The translations under genes and the position numbers were made by a program. The notes beneath the pieces are model-generated. The model was given only the letters and a program-made list of their open reading frames with translations, had not been told where the DNA came from and did no database searches. Below are positions 52,393 to 60,375 of a stretch of 64,000 bases of DNA, piece after piece. The stretch's first letter is position 1; the number at the start of each line of letters is the position of its first letter. The stretch is from CAVUNY01 sp963843535 (lineage in GTDB: Bacteria; Chloroflexota; Anaerolineae; Anaerolineales; Anaerolineaceae): assembly GCA_963843535.1 (NCBI GenBank), contig CAWJKU010000001.1, positions 682,001 to 746,000 on the forward strand, in the 5' to 3' direction.

Positions 52393-53154
52393 ATGAACAC
52401 AAACAAATCGACTACCGGAATAGATCCAAAAGGTAAACTTTCATTTCGAAAGATTGCGGTCATTACAGGCGTGATTTTCATCATTGCGACCTTAATGGGT
52501 CCCGTCCTGGCTGCGCCGCTCTTACCTGATCTGACAGGTACGGATTTCCTCACCCGGGTCTCCGCACATCCGGTCCAGGCGGCTGGAGGAGTGTTACTCT
52601 CGATCATCGGCTACCTTGCATGTGCTGGCATTTCTGTCGTCATGTATCCGGTCTTAAAAAACTGGAATGCGGGTCTGGCTCTTGGATCTGTCGTCTTCAG
52701 GACAATCGAGACGGTCTTTTACATGGTCGGACTCCTTAGCCTGATGTCCTTGCTGACACTCGGCCAGCAGTTCACAACTGTGGCAGCTGCCGATCGCACG
52801 TTGCTTCAGGCAATTGGCAATTTGTTAGTGAGCATACGCGACTACGCCGCGCTGTTGGCGGTATTTGCCTTCTGCCTGGGTGCATTTATGTACTACTACG
52901 TGTTCTTCCAATCACGGCTCATTCCCCGATGGCTGTCGGGCTTTGGTATCGTCGCGATCATCCTGATTACAGTGGCTTGCGTGTTGGCCTTGTTCAGCGG
53001 TAACCGTATTACCAGCTATATTCCCCTGGAAGCTCCTATCGCCGTGCAGGAAATGGTTCTGGCGGTTTGGCTGATCGTTAAAGGATTCAATCCATCTGCA
53101 GTCGCTACTCTGTCTGCAAAAACAGCGACGAACGAGCTTTTGAGCGCGGCATAG
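52393..53154 (+). CDS. DUF4386-family integral membrane protein (cassette A)
   Basis: 253 residues with about six hydrophobic helices: IAVITGVIFIIATLMGPVLAAPLL, GVLLSIIGYLACAGISVVMYPVL, VVFRTIETVFYMVGLLSLMSLLTL, the FCLGAFMYYYVFFQSRLIPRWLSGFG hallmark and EMVLAVWLIVKGFNPSA at the C-terminus. DUF4386 has no known biochemical role. AAAGGAGAAAG precedes the ATG. It is homologous to the protein at 59034, down to the shared tail AKTATNELxSAA. A 170-base gap before it contains a possible 12-codon TTG-initiated leader (52260-52298) behind AAAGGAGG. Confidence 0.88.
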   Translation: MNTNKSTTGIDPKGKLSFRKIAVITGVIFIIATLMGPVLAAPLLPDLTGTDFLTRVSAHPVQAAGGVLLSIIGYLACAGISVVMYPVLKNWNAGLALGSVVFRTIETVFYMVGLLSLMSLLTLGQQFTTVAAADRTLLQAIGNLLVSIRDYAALLAVFAFCLGAFMYYYVFFQSRLIPRWLSGFGIVAIILITVACVLALFSGNRITSYIPLEAPIAVQEMVLAVWLIVKGFNPSAVATLSAKTATNELLSAA

Positions 53155-53170
53155 ATTTGCTATATAGGGG

Positions 53171-53215
53171 AGTGGGAGGGCTGAAGGCCCTCCCTAAAAC
53201 CCTCCCCGCTCAGCA
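53171..53215 (+). other. GC-rich hairpin between DUF4386 and four-helix genes (cassette A)
   Basis: GGGAGGGC and GCCCTCCC flank a short loop, followed by further pairing CCTCCCC with GGGAG upstream; no T-run. A comparable hairpin occupies the same place in cassette B at 59797, while the surrounding leader TGGTAATGCT...GGAATxGxCCT is also shared. Confidence 0.6.
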
Positions 53216-53281
53216 CCATGGTAATGCTCGTGGAATAGACCTTAAAAAGCGGACACAACACATCGAAAGGAGTAAGCCAAA

Positions 53282-53716
53282 ATGCTAAAAGCAGGTTCGA
53301 GATTTCTCTCCTTATGGAGCGGCCTCAATTTTCTTATCTCCACCTTAATACTGGCCATTGTCGTCTTTCACATTGGAAACTCACCGCTTCTGGGAATGGT
53401 GTTTGAAAACTCTGAGATTGCCAGCCTGGATGCCATGGTCATTGCATCGCTCAATGCTTTGACGATCCTGTATAACTCTTACGCGGTTGCCTTCTCAGTA
53501 CTGGCTTGGTTCGTTATACGGTTATGTCTAAGCAAGGGCCAAAAATGGGCCTTCTGGTTGTTGTTGATCACGATTGGCTTTGTCGAGATATTGGCCTTTA
53601 TCGCCTCCTCACCCCTCGGAAACGCACGCTGGCAAGTGAATATACCTCTGAGCGCTTTATACATTGTGGGCATTGGCCTGTCGGGCTATTCCCTGTTCAA
53701 AGGAGATAAAAAATGA
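53282..53716 (+). CDS. Four-helix small membrane protein (cassette A), unknown
   Basis: 144 residues, four predicted helices (FLISTLILAIVVFHIG, ALTILYNSYAVAFSVLAWFVI, AFWLLLITIGFVEILAFIAS and ALYIVGIGLSGYSLF). The soluble loop ENSEIASLDAMVIASLNALTILYNS and the GNARWQVNI motif are both conserved in the cassette B homologue. The function is unknown. AAAGGAG precedes the ATG. The stop overlaps the next start (ATGA at 53713), so the two proteins are co-translated and may form a complex. Confidence 0.82.
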   Translation: MLKAGSRFLSLWSGLNFLISTLILAIVVFHIGNSPLLGMVFENSEIASLDAMVIASLNALTILYNSYAVAFSVLAWFVIRLCLSKGQKWAFWLLLITIGFVEILAFIASSPLGNARWQVNIPLSALYIVGIGLSGYSLFKGDKK

Positions 53717-54408
53717 ATTCAATCAATAAGACCGCAAGAATCGCAGGTATCCTCTATTTCATGTATATTGTAACTTCGATCATTGGAAATGAGTTTGGTC
53801 GCTTTGTATCCGTGGATGCCCCAGTAACGGTCAATCACATAATGGCTCATGAATCGTTATTTCGTATCGGATTTGTAATCAGTCTATTCTCAGTTGTGTT
53901 TTTTCTTTTGGCGGCCTGGTATTTGTACGTGTTATTAAAACCGGTAGACAAAAACATAGCTTTACTGTTCCTGTTATTAAACTTGGGTGGGTTTGCTATA
54001 TGGTGTTTTGGTATGCTTAATCTATTTGCCAGCCTGTTGCTTTTGAGCGGAGCTGACTATTTGAAAGTATTCCAGCCAGATCAGCTACAAGCGCTGGCGA
54101 TATTATTCGTCAATTTATACAAAAATGGATATATTGTCGCCCAGATACCCTATGGTTTCTGGCTCTTTCCTCTTGGTTATCTAGTTTTCAAGTCGGGCTT
54201 TCTTCCTAAGATCTTGGGCATACTGTTGATTGCCGATGGTTTTGGTCTTTTGATATATGTTTTTCAGCGTTTCCTTTTGCCGGGCTACGAAGTAATATCG
54301 TACCCGTGTATGGTGGTTAGTTTTATTGCGGAACTTTCTCTTACTTTGTGGCTCTTGATTAAGGGTGTAAAGGATCAGAAACCAACCCTAGCTGATGGTC
54401 AGAAATAA
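53713..54408 (+). CDS. Second DUF4386-type membrane protein (cassette A only)
   Basis: 231 residues, six helices, N-terminus NKTARIAGILYFMYIVTSIIG typical of DUF4386, with YGFWLFPLGYLVFKSGFLPKILGILLI in place of the PRWLS segment. It is diverged from the other DUF4386 proteins in the window and absent from cassette B. The gene is visibly richer in A+T than its upstream neighbours, like the dehydrogenase gene that follows, which suggests joint acquisition. It is translationally coupled to the four-helix gene by ATGA. Confidence 0.85.
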   Translation: MNSINKTARIAGILYFMYIVTSIIGNEFGRFVSVDAPVTVNHIMAHESLFRIGFVISLFSVVFFLLAAWYLYVLLKPVDKNIALLFLLLNLGGFAIWCFGMLNLFASLLLLSGADYLKVFQPDQLQALAILFVNLYKNGYIVAQIPYGFWLFPLGYLVFKSGFLPKILGILLIADGFGLLIYVFQRFLLPGYEVISYPCMVVSFIAELSLTLWLLIKGVKDQKPTLADGQK

Positions 54409-54445
54409 AAATGAATACTATCAAGTAAAAAGGAAAGGTACAAAA

Positions 54446-55384
54446 ATGAAAGCAATTGTATGCACAAAATACGGACCGCCGGAGGTACTTCAGCTCAAAG
54501 AGGTGGAAAAACCTACTCCCAAGGACAATGAAGTACTGATAAAAATTCATGCAGCAGCAGTGACAGTTTCGGACTGTATAGTTCGAAGTGGTAAAGTAAA
54601 TATCTTGCTATGGATCCCCATGCGCATATTTATTGGTTTCAGAAGACCAAGAAAACCTGTACTAGGGTTAGAGTTAGCCGGAGAAATTGATGCAATAGGC
54701 AAAGATGTAAAACGATTTAAAAAAGGTGACCAAATTTTTGCACTTACCGGCAAGCGTTTTGGTGCTTATGCCGAGTACGCTTGTCTGCCAGAAGACGGAG
54801 TGTGCATGCCACAAGACAGTATTATGGCATTAAAACCGTCCAATGTAACCTATGAGGAAGCCGCTGCTGTTCCTTCCCGAGGAACTTTAGCATTGTATTT
54901 TCTCAAGAAAGGAAATATCCTGAAAGGACAAAAAGTTCTCATCTATGGAGCTTCTGGAGGGGTAGGTACTTTTGCGGTACAGCTTGCCAGGTACTTTGGG
55001 GCGGAAGTTACCGGGGTATGCAGTACTACAAATTTAGAATTGGTAAAATCTCTGGGAGCCGATAAGGTAATTGATTACACAAAAGAGGATTTTACGAATA
55101 GAGGAGAATCTTATGATTTTATCTTTGATGCCGTTGGAAAAAGATATAACTCAAAACTACAGTACAAAAAAGCGCTAACTCCGAGCGGGAAATACATATC
55201 AGTCGATGAGGGGACACCAAAGTTATATATGGAAGATTTAATATTAATCAAGGAGTTGGTTGAAGCGGGGAAGTTAAAACCGGTCATTGACAAATGCTAT
55301 CCGCTGGAGCAAATGGCCGAAGCGCACAGGTATGTCGAAAAAGGACACAAAAAGGGAAATGTCGTCATTACGGTGGGGCAATAA
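54446..55384 (+). CDS. Zinc-independent MDR oxidoreductase (NAD(P)-dependent alcohol dehydrogenase/quinone reductase-like), cassette A
   Basis: 312 residues from the ATG at 54446 with AGGAAAGG upstream. Medium-chain dehydrogenase fold: MKAIVCTKYGPPEVLQLKEVEKP, a GLELAGEIDAIGKDVKRFKKGDQ groove and the nucleotide-binding VLIYGASGGVGTFAVQLARYFGA. The zinc cysteine/histidine ligands are missing, as in quinone reductases. A broad reductase of quinones, enones or aldehydes is likely. A+T-rich and Lys-rich relative to its cassette B homologue at 60376, so it was probably acquired from another lineage. A hairpin (AAGGACA/TGTCCTT) lies just after the stop. Confidence 0.9.
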   Translation: MKAIVCTKYGPPEVLQLKEVEKPTPKDNEVLIKIHAAAVTVSDCIVRSGKVNILLWIPMRIFIGFRRPRKPVLGLELAGEIDAIGKDVKRFKKGDQIFALTGKRFGAYAEYACLPEDGVCMPQDSIMALKPSNVTYEEAAAVPSRGTLALYFLKKGNILKGQKVLIYGASGGVGTFAVQLARYFGAEVTGVCSTTNLELVKSLGADKVIDYTKEDFTNRGESYDFIFDAVGKRYNSKLQYKKALTPSGKYISVDEGTPKLYMEDLILIKELVEAGKLKPVIDKCYPLEQMAEAHRYVEKGHKKGNVVITVGQ

Positions 55385-55403
55385 CATTTTTTGAAAAAAA
55401 GCG

Positions 55404-55441
55404 AAAGGACAACCATGTTTTTGGATGTCCTTTATAATTAA
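55404..55441 (+). terminator. Terminator-like hairpin after cassette A
   Basis: AAGGACA (with CCA inside) pairs with TGG...TGTCCTT around a T-rich loop, followed by TATAATTAATT, about 20 bases after the dehydrogenase stop. Confidence 0.6.
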
Positions 55442-55763
55442 TTCATGGCCATACCCATTTTAGCCTCAAAATAATATGGTTAAACCAAAAACGCCTGAAT
55501 TCAGGCGCTTAGGAAATAGAAGCGGGGAGTGGACGTGTACCCGCAAGAGTATTCGAACCACTGAACTGACGGTTATCAGCGAAAATCCCGAATCCGTGCC
55601 ATCTTAGCTTCAGGCCTTACAAATCAGCCAAACCGGCGAACGCTGGTCCCGAAGCACCCTGCGTAGGGTTCTTGCTCCCTCCAATAGGGTGCCTCGCGAT
55701 GCCTGGCACGCAGCGATCCCACAGGGGGATGCAGTAGTTGATCGATGTATAATTAATTTTAGA
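55442..55763. other. Non-coding junction between cassettes A and B
   Basis: No gene is visible. It holds a perfect 16-bp palindrome CGCCTGAATTCAGGCG (55492-55507), a 7-bp inverted pair GCACCCT/AGGGTGC (55654-55660 and 55686-55692), and, at its end, the leader region shared with the first cassette (GATGCAGTAGTTGATCGATG and a TATAAT). The stretch 55620-55700 resembles the region upstream of copy 1 (AACCxGCG...GCTGGT, GCAGxGATCC), which marks the duplication edge. Confidence 0.6.
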
Positions 55764-58538
55764 ATGTCTGAGCCTCTTCTCCTCACCAAACTTTATGTTC
55801 CCCCACCGCGGCCTAAAATTGTCCTCCGCCCCCGCCTGATCGAGCGGTTGAACGAGGGCATGCACTGTAAACTGGCCCTCATCTCTGCTCCCGCCGGCTT
55901 TGGTAAAACCACGCTGGTCAGCGAATGGGCCGCCGTTTGCGATCGACCGGTGGCCTGGCTATCGCTGGACGAAGGGGATAACGACCCCACATCCTTTCTG
56001 ACTTACCTCGTCGCGGCGTTGCAGACGCTTGCCCTGAGTAAAGTCGAAGGGATTTCGGCGAATATTGGAAAAGGGGTGTTGGCTATTCTCCAGTCCCCTC
56101 AGCCACCGCCAATCGAATCGATTCTGACAACCCTGCTCAATGAAATCACCACCATCCCGGATAATTTCGTCCTTGTCCTGGACGACTACCACGTTCTTGA
56201 TGCCAAACCGGTTGACAAGGCCCTCACCTTTCTGCTCGAGCACCTGCCTCCACAGATTCACCTGATCATCGCCACCCGCGAAGACCCGCCCTTACCTCTG
56301 GCCCGCCTGCGTGCCCGCGGCCAACTGACCGAATTGCGCGCCGCCGACCTACGCTTCACCCCCACCGAAGCCGCCGATTTTCTCAACCAAATGATGGGCC
56401 TGAACCTCTCCGAGGAAGACATCGCCGCACTCGAAGCCCGCACCGAAGGCTGGATTGCCGGCCTGCAATTAGCCGCGATCTCAATGCATGGACACGCTTC
56501 GCGAGACACCACCAGCTTCATCAAATCCTTCACCGGCAGTCACCATTACGTATTGGACTATCTGGTTGAAGAAGTCCTGCAGCAGCAGTCCGAAAGCATC
56601 CAGACCTTCCTGCTGCGCACATCCATCCTCGACCGCCTGTGCGGCCCGCTGTGTGACGCTGTTTTAGATTCTCCTACTGCTTCCGGGCAGGAAACCGCCG
56701 GTCAAGAGACCTTAGAATATCTCGAACACGCCAACCTGTTCATCGTTCCACTGGACAACGAGCGGCGTTGGTATCGCTATCACCATCTCTTTGGCGAGCT
56801 ACTGTGCAAGCGGCTGGGGCAAAGTCTCGTGCCAGGAGAAACTGCCGGGTTGCACATCCAGGCCAGCAAATGGTATGAGCAGAATGGTTTTCCGTCGGAT
56901 GCGATCCATCACGCATTTGCCGTGAAAGATTTCGAGCGTGTGGCGAAAATAGCCGAGCTGGAATGGCCAGCAATGCATGCTGGTGCTCAGTCAATCAAGT
57001 GGCTTGGCTGGATGAAGATACTTCCAGAAGAAATAATCCGTGCAAGACCTGTCCTTTGTGTTAATTGTGCCTGGGCATTTTTGAATGCTGGCGAGCTGGA
57101 AGCTGCAGAAGCCAAAATGCAGGATGCGGAATACTGGCTGGAGCCGACGACTATCACGGGTGAGAAATCGGATGCCCCATCAATTGAAATGATCGTTGTG
57201 GATGAAGAGCAGTTTAAATCGCTGCCTGTAGTGTTAGTCGCAGCTCGCGCCTACCATGCCCAAGCCATCGGCGATATTTCCGGCACCATCAAGTACACTC
57301 AGCGCGTACTAGACCTCTCACCTGAGGGAGACTCACGTTGGCACAGAGGAGCATCGTCTCTCTTGGGACTTGCCCAGTATGCCAGCGGAAACTTGGATGC
57401 CGCCTACCAAGCCATCTCCGATGGACTGGCGAGGGCCGGTCCTTATGATGCAATCTCCGGAAATTTTCTCTTGGCCGGCATAAAATTGGCGCAAGGCCAG
57501 CTCAACACGGCATTAAGTATATATGAGAAAGCATTACGGCTTGTGCTGGAGCGCGGTGAGCCAATGCCTCTGGGAACAGAGGACCTGTATTCAGGAATAA
57601 GTGAGTTGCACCGTGAACGAGGCGACCTGGAAACTGCCACACAAGATTTGCTGACAGGCAGGAAGCTGGGTGAGCAAGTTGAATTACCAGATTGGCAGCA
57701 TCGCTGGTATATTGCCCAGGCTCGACTACATGAGACAAAGGGAGACCTGGATGGCGCACTTGATCTGCTCGAAGAGGCGGAACGACGATTTGTTAGAACC
57801 CCTGTGCCCAACATAACCCCAATATCAGCGTTGAAGACCCGTATCCGGATCGTACAGGGCAAAATAGCTGAAGCCTTGGATTGGGTACGTACAAGGGATC
57901 TATCTGTTGATGACGATATCAGCTACATGCACGAGTTCGAACATATGACCCTGGCGAGAGTGCTCATCGCCCAAGAAAAGAGAGGTCTTGCAGAAGGTTC
58001 TATTCATGACGCACAGGGACTACTGGAGCGACTCCTGCAAGCGGCAGAAGAAGGTGGCAGGAAGGGAAGTGTGATCGAAATCCTTGTGCTGCAAGCACTC
58101 GCTCACGAGGTGCAGGGTAACTTTGCTCCTGCACTCGTGTCCCTGGAACGTGCCTTGACGCTGGCTGAGCCAGAGGGATACGTCCGCATCTTTGTGGACG
58201 AAGGGCTACCGATGGCCAGGCTATTGTCCGAAGCAACTGCTCATGGAGTTATGCCTGACTATATAGGTAAGTTGCTGGCTGTGTTTGAAGCTGAGAAGCA
58301 AAAGAGCGAAGACAAATCTTATCTACCCCTTGCCCAGTCCCTGATCGAGCCATTGAGCCAACGCGAGTTGGAAGTACTACAACTTATTGCCCAGGGACTC
58401 TCGAATCGTGAGATTAGCGAGCGGCTTTTCCTCGCCCTGGATACGATCAAAGGGCACAACCGAAGAATATATGATAAATTGCAAGTTCAAAGCCGCACTG
58501 AAGCTATAGCCCACGCCCGCGAATTAGGTTTACTGTAA
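55764..58538 (+). CDS. MalT-type LuxR-family transcriptional activator, intact copy (cassette B)
   Basis: 924 residues. N-terminal STAND-type ATPase: MSEPLLLTKLYVPPPRPK, Walker A APAGFGKTT (42-50), Walker B FVLVLDDYHV and the ARTEGWIAGLQ region. A winged-helix/arm segment follows, then TPR-like sensor repeats (about 370-820). The C-terminal LuxR helix-turn-helix is PLSQRELEVLQLIAQGLSNR, then DTIKGHNRRIYDKL. By analogy with MalT, ligand and ATP drive oligomerisation and transcription activation. The ATG at 55764 follows TATAAT by 11 bases, so the mRNA is probably leaderless. An 8-residue insert (LALSKVEG, near residue 90) comes from a small repeat absent in the other copies. Confidence 0.93.
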   Translation: MSEPLLLTKLYVPPPRPKIVLRPRLIERLNEGMHCKLALISAPAGFGKTTLVSEWAAVCDRPVAWLSLDEGDNDPTSFLTYLVAALQTLALSKVEGISANIGKGVLAILQSPQPPPIESILTTLLNEITTIPDNFVLVLDDYHVLDAKPVDKALTFLLEHLPPQIHLIIATREDPPLPLARLRARGQLTELRAADLRFTPTEAADFLNQMMGLNLSEEDIAALEARTEGWIAGLQLAAISMHGHASRDTTSFIKSFTGSHHYVLDYLVEEVLQQQSESIQTFLLRTSILDRLCGPLCDAVLDSPTASGQETAGQETLEYLEHANLFIVPLDNERRWYRYHHLFGELLCKRLGQSLVPGETAGLHIQASKWYEQNGFPSDAIHHAFAVKDFERVAKIAELEWPAMHAGAQSIKWLGWMKILPEEIIRARPVLCVNCAWAFLNAGELEAAEAKMQDAEYWLEPTTITGEKSDAPSIEMIVVDEEQFKSLPVVLVAARAYHAQAIGDISGTIKYTQRVLDLSPEGDSRWHRGASSLLGLAQYASGNLDAAYQAISDGLARAGPYDAISGNFLLAGIKLAQGQLNTALSIYEKALRLVLERGEPMPLGTEDLYSGISELHRERGDLETATQDLLTGRKLGEQVELPDWQHRWYIAQARLHETKGDLDGALDLLEEAERRFVRTPVPNITPISALKTRIRIVQGKIAEALDWVRTRDLSVDDDISYMHEFEHMTLARVLIAQEKRGLAEGSIHDAQGLLERLLQAAEEGGRKGSVIEILVLQALAHEVQGNFAPALVSLERALTLAEPEGYVRIFVDEGLPMARLLSEATAHGVMPDYIGKLLAVFEAEKQKSEDKSYLPLAQSLIEPLSQRELEVLQLIAQGLSNREISERLFLALDTIKGHNRRIYDKLQVQSRTEAIAHARELGLL
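56032..56051 (+). repeat. Short mobile repeat inserted in frame inside the regulator gene
   Basis: CCCTGAGTAAAGTCGAAGGG interrupts a region that is otherwise colinear with the copies at 48907 and 63325. It resembles dispersed CCCTGAGC...GTCGAAGGG repeats seen in many genomes. The net gain is about 24 bases, so the frame survives. Confidence 0.7.
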
Positions 58539-58608
58539 GTGTAAGTGTCAATTTTCCTCAACATTTTCCCCCCGAAATAATTTAAACAACACCTTCAACC
58601 AACACCAA

Positions 58609-58646
58609 AGTGTCTATTCAATAACACTGTGGCGCAGGTATATTAT
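58609..58646 (+). promoter_or_regulatory. Inverted repeat and -10 box upstream of the cassette B small-protein gene
   Basis: AGTGT (58609-58613) and ACACT (58624-58628), with matching CA/TG flanks, lie 12 bases upstream of TATTAT (58641-58646). The position parallels the TCCCCACAT array in cassette A, but the sequence differs. Confidence 0.45.
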
Positions 58647-58703
58647 CTGTACACCAAGCAAGTGGCACAGATTGTAATAACTGGCCACAAAGGGAGAAGA
58701 GAG

Positions 58704-58961
58704 ATGTCAAACGAACTCAACCCAAAAACTGACCCGAGTCAACCCGTGGTCTATCAGATCAGGGTCAAAGGTCATCTAGGTCACGAGTGGACAGACTGGT
58801 TTGAAGGCCTGACCATCACACTGGAAGAGGATGGTAATACGCTTCTAACCGGCCCGGTGGTCGATCAGGCGGCATTGCATGGGCTGCTTAAAAAAGTGCG
58901 TGATCTGGGGCTGCCATTGGTCTCGGTCAGTCCTGTCGAACCCGACCAGGCAGATACGTGA
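58704..58961 (+). CDS. Small conserved protein of cassette B, unknown function
   Basis: 85 residues from the ATG at 58704, with AGGGAGAAGAGAG upstream. The core YQIRVKGHLGHEWTDWFEGLT, ITLEEDGNTLLTGPVVDQAAL, HGLLKKVRDLGLPLVSVSPVE matches the cassette A protein almost residue for residue, while the first 20 residues differ. The strong conservation, compared with the looser membrane proteins, points to a defined partner such as the MalT-like ATPase. No known domain is recognised. Confidence 0.88.
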   Translation: MSNELNPKTDPSQPVVYQIRVKGHLGHEWTDWFEGLTITLEEDGNTLLTGPVVDQAALHGLLKKVRDLGLPLVSVSPVEPDQADT

Positions 58962-59033
58962 AATGTCAAATCCTAAATAGGCGTAGGCGGCTTGTTTACG
59001 CCAAAATCAATCACAATAAAAGGAGATACAAAA

Positions 59034-59786
59034 ATGAACACGATCAAAGCAAGTCCCCATGGAACAGACAGAAAGACCGCAGCAGTTGTGGGCGTGCTAT
59101 TCATCCTGGGGACGGTTCCGGCCCTACTGAGCCTGCCACTAATGCTAAACACGGTCAGTGCTCCGGATCATCTGACTGCGATTTCCACCAATGAGGGCCA
59201 GATGATCATCTTCACGGCGATTAAATTCATCATGGGTCTTGCCTGTGCCGGTATTGGCCTTGCGCTGTATCCGATTCTGAAGAAATACAACGACGGCCTG
59301 GCGTTTGGTGCGGCTGGATTCAGAGTTATCGAGGGAGCGCTCCACATTGTTGGCGCTCTCCTCTATGTTGTCCTATTGGCACTAAGCCAGGAATTCGTGA
59401 AAGCCGGGGCTCCAGCGTCATCGTACTTTCAGACAGCAGATGCAGTGATCAACGCAGGAATCGGTTGGTTTAGAGATGGGGCCAATCTGTTGACTTTCGG
59501 CATCGGTGCCCTGATGTACTATGTTGTCTTCTATCAATTCAGACTCGTTCCTCGCTGGCTATCCGTTTGGGGTCTGGTTGGAATCACATTGAACATCATC
59601 AGTGCTCTGTTGGTGGTGTTCCATCTCCTTCCTTCTGCCGGGACAATCCAGGTTATTCTCCTTATGCCGATACTCCCGCAGGAATTGGTTTTGGCGGTCT
59701 GGCTGATCGCAAAAGGGTTCAATCCGTCGGCAGTCGCTTCCGGGGCTGCAAAAACAGCGACGAACGAGCTTTCGAGCGCGGCATAG
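59034..59786 (+). CDS. DUF4386-family integral membrane protein (cassette B)
   Basis: 250 residues, ATG at 59034 after AAGGAGA. Helices: AAVVGVLFILGTVPALLSLPLML, IIFTAIKFIMGLACAGIGLALYPIL, AGFRVIEGALHIVGALLYVVLLAL, GIGALMYYVVFYQFRLVPRWLSVWGLVG and ELVLAVWLIAKGFNPSAVASG. Typical DUF4386 length and motifs. The function is unknown. It is homologous to the cassette A protein at 52393. Confidence 0.9.
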   Translation: MNTIKASPHGTDRKTAAVVGVLFILGTVPALLSLPLMLNTVSAPDHLTAISTNEGQMIIFTAIKFIMGLACAGIGLALYPILKKYNDGLAFGAAGFRVIEGALHIVGALLYVVLLALSQEFVKAGAPASSYFQTADAVINAGIGWFRDGANLLTFGIGALMYYVVFYQFRLVPRWLSVWGLVGITLNIISALLVVFHLLPSAGTIQVILLMPILPQELVLAVWLIAKGFNPSAVASGAAKTATNELSSAA

Positions 59787-59796
59787 ATTTGCACGA

Positions 59797-59834
59797 TCGG
59801 GGAGAGATGGGGCCGAAAGCCCCCTCTCCCCGCC
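59797..59834 (+). other. GC-rich hairpin between DUF4386 and four-helix genes (cassette B)
   Basis: CGGGGAGAG pairs with CTCTCCCCG, with GGGGC/GCCCC stacked inside a CGAAAG loop; no T-run follows. Same location as the hairpin at 53171 in cassette A, but different sequence, so the structure rather than the sequence is retained. Confidence 0.65.
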
Positions 59835-59902
59835 CAGATCCATGGTAATGCTTGAGGAATGGGCCTGAAAACGTGCGCAACACATCACAAGGAGAAAATA
59901 AA

Positions 59903-60349
59903 ATGTTAAAAAGAGGTTCGATCGTTCTTTCAATATGGTGCATCATCAACTTCATACTCGCCTTTATCATATTGTCCTATGTCATCGTTCTCAAAAAGGA
60001 CTCGCCGATTTTGCAAGTGGCTTCTTTTTCAGAGGCTGAAATTGCCAGCCTGAGTGCCAAGACCATTGCAGCGCTCAATTCCTTTACCATCCTGTACAAC
60101 TCTTGCTCGCTGGTTATCTCGGTGCTGACATGGCCGCTCATCCGCAAAAACCTGCTCGCCGGTCAAACATCGGCTTTCTGGATGTTAGTGTTCGTGATCG
60201 GCTTTGTGGAAGTGATGGCATTTTTCGCTTCCTCATACATTGGGAATGGACGCTGGCAGGTGAACGTTGTTCAGAGCATGCTCTACGTTGTGGGCATTGG
60301 TTTGTGCGCATATCCCATACTCAAGCCCAAAATCCGACTGCATGATTAA
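59903..60349 (+). CDS. Four-helix small membrane protein (cassette B), unknown
   Basis: 148 residues from the ATG at 59903 after AAGGAGA. Four helices (FILAFIILSYVIVL, FTILYNSCSLVISVLTWPLI, AFWMLVFVIGFVEVMAFFAS and MLYVVGIGLCAYPIL). It shares EAEIASLSAKTIAALNSFTIL and GNGRWQVNV with the cassette A protein. The function is unknown. The dehydrogenase gene follows after 26 bases. Confidence 0.84.
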   Translation: MLKRGSIVLSIWCIINFILAFIILSYVIVLKKDSPILQVASFSEAEIASLSAKTIAALNSFTILYNSCSLVISVLTWPLIRKNLLAGQTSAFWMLVFVIGFVEVMAFFASSYIGNGRWQVNVVQSMLYVVGIGLCAYPILKPKIRLHD

Positions 60350-60375
60350 GCACAAAGTAAGGAAGGATTACACAC

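Noticed and set aside
55530..55620. tRNA-like T-loop GGTTCGAAT on the minus strand
   Set aside because: The flanking bases do not form a T-stem, and no anticodon arm or acceptor stem can be drawn. Treated as chance or a remote remnant.
59331..59343. GGGAGCGCTCC resembling the CelR-like operator
   Set aside because: It lies inside the DUF4386 coding region, lacks one arm base and is far from a promoter.
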